The notes: generated from the sequence alone by a model not told the origin. Numbered from the stretch's first letter, positions 11,411-23,303 are shown. The stretch is 64,000 nucleotides of DNA from Cenococcum geophilum 1.58 (GCA_001692895.1 KV748202.1:744001-808000); one strand, 5' to 3'. Numbers and translations are program-made.

Positions 11411-11831
11411 TGTTACGAACGCTTTAAGTACAATATTATAACTACTTAGAGAAGAGACGGAAGAAGCTAGTTGGTTAATTTAGGTATAGTTTAGGATAGA
11501 GCCAATAAAACTATATAATGAGGAATAGTAACTAAGGTTATATAATATACTACGTATTAAATAAGAGGAATAAGAGGAACTTACGTACCTAATATATAAG
11601 ACGTATATTACGTATAAGAAGGATTTTATAGGAGTATAGTTGTGTATTTAAGGACCCTTAGTCCCTACCTAGATAGTTCCTTCCTTATAGTGATTCTCAG
11701 AATATAATTAGAGTTAATTTGTTGGGCAACCACTCCACTAGTTATTATTACGTTNTTNACTTACTTNCAATACCTATATACCTAGCCCATTAACAAGTCT
11801 ACCGTAGTCTCTACTACAAGGCTTCGTTACA
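11411..11831 (+). repeat. 3' LTR of chromovirus C1 (421 bp)
   Basis: TGTTACGAACGC to GCTTCGTTACA. It keeps the terminal CA that is lost in the 5' copy. Three N bases lie at 11755-11767. The downstream duplication CTTAG follows directly. Confidence 0.95.
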
Positions 11832-11966
11832 CTTAGGTACCCTCTTACTTCTTTTCTTTATATAACGTTTTGACTTTATTATATAGTTTATATATATAGC
11901 TTAATAATATCTACTTTGTTATATATTATTGTCGCTTATATTTATTCCGTAATAGTAAACTTTATA

Positions 11967-12821
11967 TAGAGGTATGGTTTAAAAGTTCCTGGCCCCCCTA
12001 TAGCGTGCGCTAGCATTTAGTGGCTTAGTATAGCGTAGGTAATACTTGGCGCGCACTGGTGTATAGAACTCTCCTCTTAATACTATACTCCATAGGCTTT
12101 TAAAATCCATTAAATCCTTATTATATCTTACTATTTATAATACGTAACTTATATAATATCTATATAAGGGCTCAGGCCCTTACTATAAAGATTTACGGTA
12201 AAAGAGCTATAGCTAAAGCCAAAGTTAAAGCTACGGCGACGTGCTCTAAAGAAGGCACTAGTAATAGTAGCTAAGAGCGCTACCGGCGCTGCCCTTACTA
12301 CTATCTTCGCAATATAAGAAGCTTATAAACTATCTTAAGAACCATCCTAAGAGCTACCTTAAGAGCCTCTAAGGTTACCTCCCAAATTACCTCCTAAACT
12401 ACTATAAGCTCTACCCCTAAAGCTATAATAAAAGCTATAATAACGCCTACTAATTAAGCTACTTAATAAGACGTTTATTAAGCCTAAATAAGAGCTATAA
12501 TAGTAGTAGGGGCTATAGTAGTAGGAGTTACAGTAGTAGTAGGCTAAGTTATTAAAAGGAAAGAAGCCGCTATAGGGTAGTGGGCGGGGTACTGGACAAG
12601 GTAGTAAGCGAGGTAGTAGGCAGAAGTAGTAATCCTATATATTACCACTATACTAGGTAGCTATTATAATGTTATATATCTATACTCTTATTATAGAGAG
12701 CAAAATTTTATTTTCTATACTAGCTTTATTCCTAATCCAGACGCTAAAAAAGAGGTTTAGTGGCTTATTTATAGCGTATTTGTAGCGTAAGGGGGCTAGG
12801 AACTTTTAAACTATGCCTTTA
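11967..12821. mobile_element. Non-autonomous TIR element (MITE-like), 855 bp
   Basis: Terminal inverted repeats of 34 bp: the left starts TAGAGGTATGGTTTAAAAGT and the right, inverted, starts TAAAGGCATAGTTTAAAAGT. Both continue TTCCTRGCCCCC. The five mismatches are all transitions, so RIP explains them. A TA lies outside each end (11965-11966 and 12822-12823), as for Tc1/mariner-like elements. A subterminal TAGTGGCTTA...TATAGCGTA motif occurs near both ends. No transposase is recognisable inside; the interior holds GTA-rich trinucleotide runs (about 12490-12545) and low-complexity sequence. Confidence 0.7.
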
Positions 12822-12823
12822 TA

Positions 12824-13256
12824 GGCTATTTCCTTACTCTATATAACTCCTCTATATTTCCCTTAAGCCCTTCTACTACTTTATATACTATATTACTCTA
12901 AGATCTATATATTTTATCCGGTTTATTTAATTTAATTAGCTATATACCTAGTTTGGAGTCTTAATTTATATTTTAAACTAGTTTTAGCCGTATTTATAAA
13001 ACTTAGACTAACTACTTATATTACTATTATATGCTATTTAATAGTCTCCAAAATAGGTATAGAAAAAGTAGTTTCTAAGGAGGAGGTTAATGCGGCTATT
13101 ACTAAAATAGGTGCTTTAATAAAGAGTTAGTAGCTTTTTATTTATTTTAGGCGATTTATAATTAAGGCTCTTATAAAAAGATAACATTAGGAGATAGCAA
13201 TCTTTTTAATAGGGGATGGATATAGTAGTATAGAACGGCCTTTAATTTAATTTAGT
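12824..13256. other. AT-rich RIPped sequence, nothing recognised
   Basis: No domain, repeat or RNA gene was identified. The composition matches RIPped DNA. The last five bases (TTAGT, 13252-13256) would be the left target-site duplication of element GA. Confidence 0.5.
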
Positions 13257-13483
13257 TGTTACGGCACTAATAGGACTTAGCAGAACTACGTACCAGTAAG
13301 TTACCACAGATTGCCGTATATTGCGGTCACGTGACGCGAAGATCTTATTAAACATTAAACAGCGCTACTCTTCTTCTCCTTTCTCTTCCCTAGCTTTAGA
13401 TTCTCGTTTATAGATAATCCAATTATATAGGCTTACGCGTCCCTTTTACTATGCCTATACCTCGATTAACTAAGTCGCTAACA
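13257..13483 (+). repeat. 5' LTR of GA (227 bp)
   Basis: Starts TGTTACGGCACTAATAGG and ends GTCGCTAACA. It is homologous to the 256-bp LTRs of GB but shorter in the TTCTGC-repeat region near the start. TTATCTAAAGC follows directly in both GA and GB. Confidence 0.85.
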
Positions 13484-16400
13484 TTATCTAAAGCTTACTC
13501 TACTTTTTCTTCTTAAGAAGGAACTTAAATATATTTATAAGAACATAAAATAGGACCTTAAGGATATTACTAGGACCATAAGGATAGGATCTAAAAGAAA
13601 AGAATAGAACTATAAGGAAAGGACCTATAAGATATATATAGACTAAAACCCCTAAAGAAATTACCCAGAATTACCTAATACCCTTACTACTATACTATAA
13701 AATATAGTAGTAGGTAAAGCAGCTATAGGACCCTTAAATACTTTAGATAAAGAAATAATTAACGTTTTAACCCCCTAGGCGGAGCTTGCGGCTACTAATA
13801 CTAAAATTAAATAACTGCAAGATGTTACGGCACTGACGCGCGTAACCTGGATAAGGCCTAGTCAGGGGGGTTCGCTTACGTCTTGGCTCCATGTATATAG
13901 ACGTGTCCTTTCCACGACCTTCTTTTGCTCCTTATCTTGATATCCGGGTCAATAGACTACCAATTGTACAGGCTTGCATACGTTCTACGGCGCTCGTGCC
14001 TCGATTGACTGAGTCGCTGTGACACAAGAGCTGCTTAAAGCTAAAGATACCCCTATATCTAATAATAAGTTATTATTAAATAACTAAAGACTTGCTATAG
14101 TCCTTTAGGCCTTATCCTAGCGCCTTAGTGGATCTACTAAGGCCTATATAGCACTAAAGCGGTTAGTAAAGGTTATAGATCCCTCGCTACTTATAGACAA
14201 AACCGACCCTATATTTAATAATTAGAAGCTTTAATTACGGGGTAAGCTTAAAGTTAATATAAACTATTTCCCTAACGCCTAAGCTAAAATAGCTTATATC
14301 TTTAGCTGTACTGGCAGAGACGCCTAAACGTATTTACGTCCGTAATATACTAAAGACTTAGTAAACCCCTTTATCTCTAAAGAAGAAATAATTAAATACT
14401 TATCTTCTATTTATAAAGACCCTTTTAAAGTATAGAACGCTTGCCTTAGCTATAAAAGCCTAAATATAAAAATAACGGAGACCTTTTTAGCCTTTTAAAC
14501 CCGCTTGTTATACCTAGTAGGATAGGCCCAAACCCCCTAGGAAGACCTACTACTAGACCTCTTTAATAAGCTTACCCTAGACCTATAGCGGGCCGTATTA
14601 CTAGCTTATACTATAGCATAGACGTTAAAGGAACCTATAGACTATTACCTAGCTATTAACTAAGGCCTCTATTAAATTAAGGCACGTGCTAATTAGCTAA
14701 AAACTAAAAACCTTATAAACTAGGCCGTAAGTACTACGAGTATAACCCGTAGTGCCCTAGTATAATTAGCAACTCCTACAGTTAACCTAGTAGCTAGCTA
14801 TATAGCTACCCCTATATATAGGCCTTTAGCGATTAAGAAGCTTATTTCTTATATAGTTAAATAGGCTATCCTATAAGGAACTACCTAATAAAGGTAAAGA
14901 TAAACGAGCTCCTATTAATTTAGGAGGATAGTATAAAGCCAGAAAAAGAGGAACCTTAAAGGAAGACTCCTCTTTAGAGTTAAAAGGGGTTAAAATGTTA
15001 TATGTTAATCTAGGTTAGCTAGTTAGTAGAAAAAGCTACACTATCCCTTATACTTTATTCCGTAATAGATATTAAGTTTTAACCTTTACTTTAGCTAACT
15101 TAGAAGCAAATGCCTTTACCTTAATTAATATAAAGTGCGCTATAAAACTAGCTAACTTTTTAAATATACCCCTTAAAGAACTACCTAAACTAATCCCTAT
15201 TTATGGTTATAACGGATAAATAGGGCCACCTATTATAACTATTTTACAGATCTACCTCTGCGTTAATAGACGAAGGTAGTATAATATCCCCTTCCTTATT
15301 ATAGAACTTAGAAGCTATAATATAATCTTAGGGAGAAAATAGCTAACCTATTTAGGCTTATAGCTTAATATATAAAACAGGCAGCTTATCTAGCCTAAAA
15401 CTATACCCCTAACGCCTTCCTTTATAAAAGAGATTGGTATTATAATAGAAAACCTTATACGGCTATAAATAAATACTATTTACTAGGCTAATATAACACG
15501 TAGGGACTAGGCTTTTAAAAAGGATATATAGCTTAATCTATAACAGATCTATATACTATACCGCCCCTAGACTATCTATATTATACTACCCGCACTAAAG
15601 ACTTAGGAAGTTAGTAGTAGCCTAGCTAAGTCCCTAATAAAGAACTTAGGCCCTACGTAGCTATAAAGGAAGACTAGGGATATTAGATAATATACTAAAC
15701 TAATAAACTAGAAGGATAACTTATAGAAAATAAAACGTAAGCTAAGGAAGACTATAAACCTTATACCGCAAAATACGGCCTAATAAATATCCGTAAAGAA
15801 ACCTATGGGCCTCCTACTAGTTAATATCTACTATATTAGTGCTATAGGATTCTACTAGAACCTAGTTTAGCTTAATATTATTACCTTTATAACTAGCTTA
15901 TATAAAATTAATTAAATAATTAAAGAGAAAGAATCCCTAGTCTAAGAGAAAGGTAAGCTTATAAATAAGGAGTTAGTAGAACAAAAACTACCATTAATAC
16001 TAGAAATTTAAAAATACCTTCTCTAAAGTAGTGTCTAATATCCTTTTACCTTACTAACTATACGACTATAAGATTGAAATTAAGCCGGATAAGATAGTTA
16101 CCCTTAGCTATAGCCCCCTCTAATAGTAATTTACTGCTAAGTTATAGGCTATAAAGCAGTATCTTATTAATAACCTAGATAAGGGCTTTATTAAGCCTAG
16201 TTAAGCCCCTTTTAACTTACCTATTTTCTTTACTAAAAAGCTAAATAGAGGACTTTATTTCTATATCGACTACTATAAGCTTAATAATTTAACCCTTAAA
16301 GACTACTACCTACTGCCTTTACTTAATAAGACTTTAACCTAAATAAGTAGAGCTAAGATCTTTACAAAGCTTAATATCCGCTAGGCTTTTTACTAAATTA

Positions 16401-17256
16401 GGATAAACCCTAAATTAGAAAACCTTACTATGTTTTAAACCTATTATAGAATATATAAATATAAAGTACTACCTTTTAGACTAACTTACGGACTGGCTAT
16501 ATACTAACGATATATAAATAATATACTATTTAACTACCTTAATAACTTCTATACAGTATACCTAAATAATATTATAATCTACTCTAAAAATAAACTAGAA
16601 TATAAAGAGTATATCTATAAAGTCCTATAACGGCTTTAAAAAGCTAGCCTCTAAGCTAATATTAAGAATTTAAAATTTAGTGTTAAGTGTATAAAGTACT
16701 TAGGGTTTATTATTAGTATAAACGGAATTAAGGCAGACCTAAAAAAGATAGCTATAATTAACTAATAGGTACCCCTAAGGACCGTAAAGGGGGTGTAGTT
16801 ATTCTTAGGGTTCTATAACTTCTACTAACGCTTTATTAAAAACTATAGTAGGATTACCTAGCTACTAAGCCTACTTACCTATAAGGATTGGCCCTTTTAC
16901 TTTAACACTATATATAGGTAGGCCTTTAATGAGCTTAAGAAACGACTAGTCTCTACTCCCTTACTTACCTACTTTAACCTAGAATAGCCCTTAATGCTAA
17001 AAACCGATGCCTTAGATAGTGTTATAGCTAGTATTTACTCTTAAAAGCAGATAAACGGAGAATAGTACCCTATTACTTACTATTTAAAGACTATAGTAGA
17101 TACTAAGCTAAACTACCCAATTTATAATAAAGAAATGCTGGCTATTATTACTAGCTTTTAGCACTGGCGAGCCTAACTAAAAGGTACCCCTAAGTCTATT
17201 TAGGTAGTTTTTAATTATAAGGCCTTAGAATATTTTATAATAATAAAGGCCCTTAT
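13484..17256 (+). pseudogene. GA fragment 1: Gag, protease, RT, most of RNase H
   Basis: Gag-like sequence runs from about 13490 to 15000. A protease-like region lies at about 15080-15360 (A.AFTLINIKCA, IYGYNG, YNIILGRK). The RT at about 16200-16660 contains FFTKKLNRGLYFYIDYYKLN and YLNN (about 16558), where the family has YLDD, so both catalytic Asp codons are now Asn. RNase H shows LNYPIYNKEMLAII (about 17115) and NYKALEYF (about 17210). The piece stops at 17256, where GB inserted. Numerous TAA/TAG at Gln positions mark RIP; no function can remain. Confidence 0.88.
13823..14024 (+). mobile_element. Solo LTR (202 bp) inside GA gag
   Basis: Starts TGTTACGGCACTGACGCG and ends GTCGCTGTGACA, with the perfect 5-bp duplication CAAGA at 13818-13822 and 14025-14029. 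It has a TATA-like ATGTATATAGAC near 13890. It is far less RIPped than its surroundings. The termini relate it to the GA/GB family, but the middle is different, so it is a separate subfamily. Recombination between two LTRs probably removed the body. Confidence 0.9.
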
Positions 17257-17512
17257 TATTAGCGACTTAGTCAATTAAGATATAAGCACAGCAAAAGGGT
17301 CGCGTAAGCCTATACGATTGGATTGTCTATAAACGAGAATCTAAAGCTAGGGAAAGGAAAGGAGAAGAAGAGCAGCGCCGTTTGGTATTTTATAAGATCT
17401 TCGCGTTACGTAATCGCAATATGCGGCAATCTGTAGCAATCTGTAGCAACTTGCTGGTGCGAAGTTCTGCTAAGTTCTGCTAAGTTCTGCCAGTTCTACC
17501 AGTGCCGTAATA
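17257..17512 (-). repeat. 3' LTR of GB (256 bp)
   Basis: Ends, read on +, TATTAGCGACTTAG ... GTGCCGTAATA. It contains three or four TTCTGC(TAAG) repeats near 17464-17492. A homologous 5' LTR of equal length lies at 22992-23247. Confidence 0.93.
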
Positions 17513-17535
17513 TTACCCTCCCCCTCCAAAAAGCC
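17513..17535 (-). promoter_or_regulatory. Polypurine tract of GB
   Basis: On the minus strand TTTTTGGAGGGGGAGGGTAA directly precedes the 3' LTR. Strong purine bias and position identify it as the plus-strand primer tract. Confidence 0.85.
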
Positions 17536-17552
17536 TGCCCTTAGGCTTTATC

Positions 17553-17652
17553 GCTAAAAGTCTTAGCAAAAAAATCTAACTAATTAGATAACTTTAACCG
17601 CCGGTTAAAGTTCCTAGATATCTTAATACCTTATATAACTAAGAAATTTCTA
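17553..17652 (-). repeat. 3'-terminal module M1, copy in GB
   Basis: On the minus strand this stretch reads CCTAGAAATTTCTTAGTT ... through a perfect hairpin AACTTTAACC-GCC-GGTTAAAGTT (17590-17612) to AAGACTTTT. The same module in the same sense orientation lies in copia B1 at 40228-40325. It encodes the last codons and stop of the GB polyprotein and the start of its 3' UTR. Confidence 0.85.
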
Positions 17653-19297
17653 GGGCGTTTTTGTCCTTATATTCTTCTAGTAGCTTATTATCTTTATTAT
17701 ACTAGCATTCTATCTACTTATCTAGGTACTTTAGCGGTCTAGGTTTATTAGGGTAATAGCTATAAAACTTCTAAAGCTTATTAGGACTACCTATAAAGTT
17801 CTATATAGGGTACTAAGTGGGGTTTAGGTTATATCCTTTCCAACTAATATAATACTTTAACGTTCCCTTTATAAGTTTATAGGCTAGCACTTCTTTAATT
17901 TCCTATTTATTATCGCTATTAACTTAAATTAGTAGGGGAGGTTTATTCTTTTATCTAGGCAGTAGGTTATTTATAGCTTTCTATAGCTTATCCAGTAAGA
18001 AGATAGGGTAAACTTTAATTAAGTCTAGGAGCTTAACTTTATATAAGTTGCCTACTTTATTAAGAATCTTATACGGTCCTACTATCTTATAGTTTAGCTT
18101 ATAGCTAGGCCGTTCTATCTTCTAATTCTTTATTATAACCTAAACTATATCGCCTATAGTAAAGTCAGGCTTACGCCTATACTTATTCGCCTACTATTTT
18201 ATTAATTTCTGGGCCTTTTCTAGGTTTGTATAGGCTACTTTCTAGACTTCTTCTAAGCGCTTAGCGTACTACTAGGCTTCCTTATAAGATAGTTTTTCGC
18301 GTATAGTCTAGGGCCCTTTTAGTCTTTCCTAGTTAAAGCTTATATAGGGTAGGTAACCTATTTCTAGTTAAATAGGGGCAAATCTAGTAGAGTCGTGGGG
18401 TAAGGTTGCTTAGGCGTAGTCTATTAAGGGTAATAGTTTAGCCTAGTTATTCTAGAAGTAGTTAATAAAAGGCCAGAGTCTCTAGTCCAAGTATTAATTT
18501 ACAATCTTCGTTTAACCGTCTATTTAGGGGTAATATACTATAGAAAGCTTTAGCTTAATGCCTAAGATCTAGGTAAACTTATTCTAAAAGGCTAATATAA
18601 ACTGCGGCTTATAGTTAGATATAATAGTGTCTAGTAGTCTATAAATTTAGTAGACGTAGTAGATATATAGTTAGGCTGCCTCTTTAGTATTAATATTCTT
18701 ATAATAGGGAATTAAGAACGGGCGCTTACCGAAGTAGTTAATTAGGATTATAACTATATTATATCCGTTACGGTCTAGAGGTAGCTTATAAAAGTTTATA
18801 GAGACATATTACTAGGGGCGGTTAGGTATTAAAAGGGGTTTTAATAATCCTAGGGTCTTATCTTATAGAATTATAGACCTATAGCAGTTAATATCTATAA
18901 TTATTCCGGGCTAATAGTAGCGGTCGCTAATAATCCTACGGGTTTTATTTTTTTTAGGGTAGGCCGTAAAGACCTAGGCATATGCTTTGGAAATAAGCCG
19001 AGTCCGTAAGTTCTGTTCCTCTACTACTACTAGCCGTTTACAGTGCTTAAGTAGTCTACTTTTAAGGGACTATAGGCTAGAAACGTTCTTTGCCTTTTTA
19101 CGGTACTCCTATAGAGAAGGGGCCATATAGTTTACCTATAGAGTTAATAAGGCATATCTCAGCATCTAAAGAGTCTATATTTAGTTCTGCCCGTATTTAG
19201 GAGTTAAGGTGCTCTGGTTATAGTAGCGCTTAGGTCTATAATAAGATCTTTACGGCTATCTAGTTATTTATATCCTATTTACGCCTTATAAGAGCGT

Positions 19298-19375
19298 NTA
19301 NACGGTTAGTGGCGCCTANCCTATATATAATTAGNAAGTTAAACTAANATAGNGTNTNNNCCTAGCGCGCCTATN
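19298..19375. other. Ambiguous-base cluster in GB
   Basis: About a dozen Ns interspersed with called bases. The segment corresponds to the GA sequence on either side of the C2 insertion (23253-23298 and 43565 onward), so mixed repeat copies in the assembly are a likely cause. Confidence 0.9.
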
Positions 19376-22300
19376 GGGCTATAAGGGCCTTTATTATTAT
19401 AAAATATTCTAAGGCCTTATAATCGAAAACTACCTAAATAGACTTAGAGGTGCCTTTTAGTTGGGCTCGCCAGTGCTAAAAGCTAGAGATAATAGCTAGC
19501 ATTTCTTTATCGTAAATTAGGTAGTTTAGCTTAGCATCTACTATAGTCTTTAAATAGTAAGCAACAGGGTGCCATTTTCTGTTTATCTACTTTTAGGAGT
19601 AAATGCTAGCTATAACACTATCTAAGGCATTGGTTTCTAGTATTAAGGGTTATTTTAGGTTAAAGTAGGCGAATAAGGGAGTAGAGACTAGTCGTTTCTT
19701 AAGCTTATTAAAGGCCTACCTATATATAGTGTTAAAGTAAAAGGGCCGGTCCTTATAGGTAAGTAGGCTTAGTAGCTAGGTAATCCTACTATAGTTTTTA
19801 ATAAAGTATTGGTAGAAGTTACAGAACCCTAGGAATAATTGCACCCCCTTTATAGTCCTTAGGAGTACCTATTAGTTAATTATAGCCGTCTTTTCTAGGT
19901 CTGCCTTAATCCCGTTTATACTAATAATAAACCCTAGGTACTTTATACGCTTAATACTAAATTTTAACTTTTTAATATTAGCTTAGAGGCTAGCTTCCTA
20001 AAGCTATTATAGGACTTTATAGATATACTCTTTATATTCTAGTTTGTTTTTAGAGTAGATTATAATATTATCTAGGTATACTATACAGAAGTTGTTAAGG
20101 TAGTTAAATAGTACATTATTTATATATTATTAGTATATAGCCAGTCCGTTAGTCAGTTTAAAAGGCAGTACTTTATATTTATATGTTCCGTAACAGATCC
20201 AAAACGTAGTAAGGTCTTTTAATTTAGGGTCTATCCTAATTTAGTAAAAAGCTTAGCGGATATTAAGCTTTATAAATATCTTAGCTCTACTTATTTAGGC
20301 TAAAGTCTTATTAAGTAAAGGTAGTAGGTAGCAGTCTTTAAGGGTTAAATTATTAAGCTTATAGTAGTTAATATAAAAACAAAAACCTTTATTTAGCTTT
20401 TTAGTAAAGAGAATAGGTAAGTTAAAAGGAGCTTAACTAGGCTTAATAAAGCCCTTATCTAGGTTATTAATAAAATACTGCTTTATAGCCTATAATTTGG
20501 CAGTAAATTGCTGTTAAAGGGGGCTATAGCTAAGGGTAACCACCTTATCCGGCTTAATTTTAATCTTATAGTTATACGGTTAGTAAGGCGGGAGTATATT
20601 AAACGCTGCTTTAAAGAAGGTATTTTTAAATTTCTGGTATTAATAGGGTAGTTTTTATTCTACTAGCTTCTTATCTATAAGCTTACCTTTCTCTTAGGCT
20701 AGGGCTTCTTTCTCTTTAATTATTTAATTAATTTCGAATAAGCTAGTTATAAAGGTAACAGTATTAAGCTAAACTAGGTTTTAGTAGAATCCTATAGCGC
20801 TAATATAGCAGATATTAACTAGTGGAAGGTCTATAGGTTTCTTTACGGATATTTATTAGGCCGTATTTTGCAGTATAGGGTTTATAGTCTTCTTTAGCTT
20901 ACATTCTATTTTCCACAAATTATCCTTCTAGTCTATTAGTTTAGTATATCGTCTAATATCCCTAGCCTTTCTTTATAGCTATATAGGGCCTAAGTTCTTT
21001 ATTAGGGACTTAGCTAGGCTACTACCAACTTCCTAAGTCTTTAATGCGGGTAGTATAATATAGGCAGTTTAGGGGCGGTATAGTATACGGATCTGTTACG
21101 GATTAAGCTATATATCCTTTTTAAAAGCCTAGTCCCTACGCGCTATATCGGCCTAGTAAATGGTGTTTATCTATAGCTATATAAGATTTTCTATTATAAT
21201 ACTAATCTCTTTTATAAAGGAAGGCGTTAGGGATATAGTTTTAGGCTAAATAAGCTGCCTATTCCGTATATTAAGCTATAAGCCTAAATAGGCTAGCTAT
21301 TTTCTCCCTAAAATTATATTATAGCTTCTAAGGTCTATAATAAGGAAGGGGATATTATACTACCTTTATTTATTAACGCGGAGGTAGATCCGCAAGATAG
21401 TTATAATAGGTAGTTCTATCCGTCTATTATAACCGCAAATAGGGATTAGTTTAGGCAGTTCTTTAAAGGATATATTTAAAAAGTTAGCTAGTTTTATAGC
21501 GCACTTTATATTAATTAAGGTAAAGGTATTTACTTCTAAGTTAGCTAAAGTAGAGGTTAAAACTTAATATTTATTACGAAATAAAGTATAAGAGATAGTA
21601 TAGCTTCTTTTACTAACTAGCTAACCTAGATTAATATATAATATATTAATCCCTTTTAACCCTAGAGAAAAGTCTTCCTCTAAGGTTCCTCTTTTTTTAG
21701 CTCTATATTATCCTCCTAAATTAATAGAACCTTATTTATCTTTGCCTTTATTAGGCAATTCCTTATAAGGTAGCTTATTTAACCGTATAAAAAGTAAGCT
21801 CCTTAATCGCTAAGGGCCTATATATGGGGGTCGCTATATATAGGCCGGGTGTATACCAGGCCCGTAGTAGGGGTAGCTATACGGCTAGCTGCTAGGTTAA
21901 CTATAGGAGTTACTAATCATGCCGGGGCACTATAGGCCGTACTTATAGTACTTGCGGCCTAGTTTATAAGGTTTCTAGTTTTTAGCTAGTTAGCGCGTGC
22001 CTTAATTTAATAAAGGCCTTAGTTAATAGCTAGGCAATAGTTTATAAGTTCCTTTAACGTCTATACTATAGTATAAGCTAGTAATACGGCCTGCTATAGG
22101 TCTAGGGTAAGCTTGTTAAAGAGGTCTAGTAGTAGGTCTTCCTGGGGGATCTAGGCCTATTTAGCTAGGTGTAGAAAGCGGGTTTAAAAGGCCGAAAAGG
22201 TCTCCGTTGTTTTTATATTTAGGCTTTTATAGCTAAGGCGGGCGTTTTATACTTTAAAAGGGTCTTTATAAATAAAAGATAAGTATTTAATTATTTCTTC

Positions 22301-22655
22301 TTTAGAGATAAAGGGGTCTGCTAAGTCTTTAGTATATTATAGGCGTAAATGCATCTAAGCGTCTTTACCAGTACGGCCGAAAATATAGGCTATTCTGGCT
22401 TGGGCGTTAGGGAAGTAGTCTATATTAACTTTAAGCTTATCCTATAATTAAAGCTTCTAATTGTTAAATATAGGGTTGGTTCCGTTTATAAGTAGCGGGG
22501 GATCTATAACCTTTACCGACTACTTTAGTACTATATAGGTCGCGGTAGATCTACTAAGGCGCTAGGATAGGGCCTAAAGGATTATAGCAAGTCTTTAGTT
22601 ATCTAATAATGACTTATTATTAGATATAGGGGTATCTCTAGCTTTAAGCAGCTCT

Positions 22656-22687
22656 NGCANTNNTTTAATTTTNGTATTAGCAGCCGN
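22656..22687. other. Ambiguous-base cluster in GB gag
   Basis: Six Ns over 32 bp. The location is exactly the GB counterpart of the site where GA carries the solo LTR (13818-14029), which suggests reads from several copies were merged here. Confidence 0.85.
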
Positions 22688-22991
22688 AAGCTCCGCCTAG
22701 GGGGTTAAAACGTTAATTGTTTCTTTATCTAAAGTATTTAAGGGTCCTACAGCTGCTTTACCTACTGCTATGGTTTATAGTATAGTAGTAGGGGTATTAG
22801 GTAATTCTAGGTAATTTCTTTAGGGGTTCTGATCTGTATATGTCTTATAGGTTTTTTCCTTAGGGTTTTGTTCTTTTCTTTTAGGTCCTGTCCTTATAGT
22901 CCTAGTAATGTCCTTCGGGTCCTATTCTGTGTTTTTATAGATATATTTAAGTTCCTTTTTAAAAAGAAAGAGTAGAGTGAGCTTTAGATAA

Positions 22992-23247
22992 TATTAGTGA
23001 CTTAGTTAATTGAGATATAAGTACGGCAAAAGGGTCGCGCAAGCCTATATAATTAGATTGTCTATAAACAAGAATCTAAAGCTAGGGAAAGGAAAGGAGA
23101 AGAAGAGTAGCGCCGTTTAGTATTTTATAAGATCTTTACGTTATATAATCGCAATATATAGCAATTTATAGCAATCTATAGCAACTTACTAGTGCGAAGT
23201 TCTGCTAAGTTCTGCCAAGTTTTACTAGTTCTGCTAGTGCCGTAACA
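22992..23247 (-). repeat. 5' LTR of GB (256 bp)
   Basis: TATTAGTGACTTAG ... GTGCCGTAACA read on +. Same length as the 3' LTR; differences look like transitions. The duplication CTTAT follows. Confidence 0.93.
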
Positions 23248-23252
23248 CTTAT

Positions 23253-23298
23253 AGCCTAATAGGCGCGCTAGGCGGATACCCTATTTTAGTTTAACTTC
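23253..23298 (+). pseudogene. GA fragment 2: 46-bp RNase H/integrase linker
   Basis: This short piece between GB and C2 translates to the end of RNase H (QARWADTLF.FNF), directly following the KAL at the end of GA fragment 1 and continuing into IYKLGAIN at 43565. It proves that the flanking pieces belong to one element. Confidence 0.85.
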
Positions 23299-23303
23299 CT
23301 AAT

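Larger units (their letters stand above)
3812..11831 (+). mobile_element. Chromovirus copy C1: complete RIPped Ty3/gypsy element
   Basis: An 8,020-bp element bounded by two 421-bp LTRs and flanked by the perfect 5-bp duplication CTTAG (3807-3811 and 11832-11836). The order Gag, protease, reverse transcriptase, RNase H, integrase, chromodomain defines a Ty3/gypsy chromovirus. A purine tract sits just before the 3' LTR. All reading frames are full of TAA/TAG, so the copy is dead. It is the only uninterrupted chromovirus here and the best reference for C2 and C3. No element is nested in it. Confidence 0.95.
17594..22980 (-). pseudogene. RIP-degraded polyprotein of GB (Gag-PR-RT-RH-IN-chromodomain)
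   Basis: Read on the minus strand from about 22980: Gag-like sequence to about 21780, protease about 21250-21600, RT about 19860-20420 with YLDN near 20067-20078 (one Asp of YLDD lost), RNase H about 19330-19830, integrase about 18100-19300, and a chromodomain-like end followed by FYSYYPNKPRPLKYLD (about 17720-17770). The tail ALEISQLYKVLRYLGTLTGG ends at a stop at 17594-17596 within module M1. RIP stops are frequent. The start codon is not identifiable. RT and the C-terminus are in different frames, so at least one indel or programmed shift is present. Confidence 0.87.
17257..23247 (-). mobile_element. Element GB: complete RIPped Ty3/gypsy family 2, minus strand
   Basis: A 5,991-bp element with two 256-bp LTRs and the perfect duplication CTTAT (17252-17256 and 23248-23252), inserted in GA's RNase H region in opposite orientation. 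It is a second copy of GA's family and gives the full gene order that GA lacks in this window. GA and GB form inverted repeats over about 3.7 kb separated by only the RNase H junction. Confidence 0.93.
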
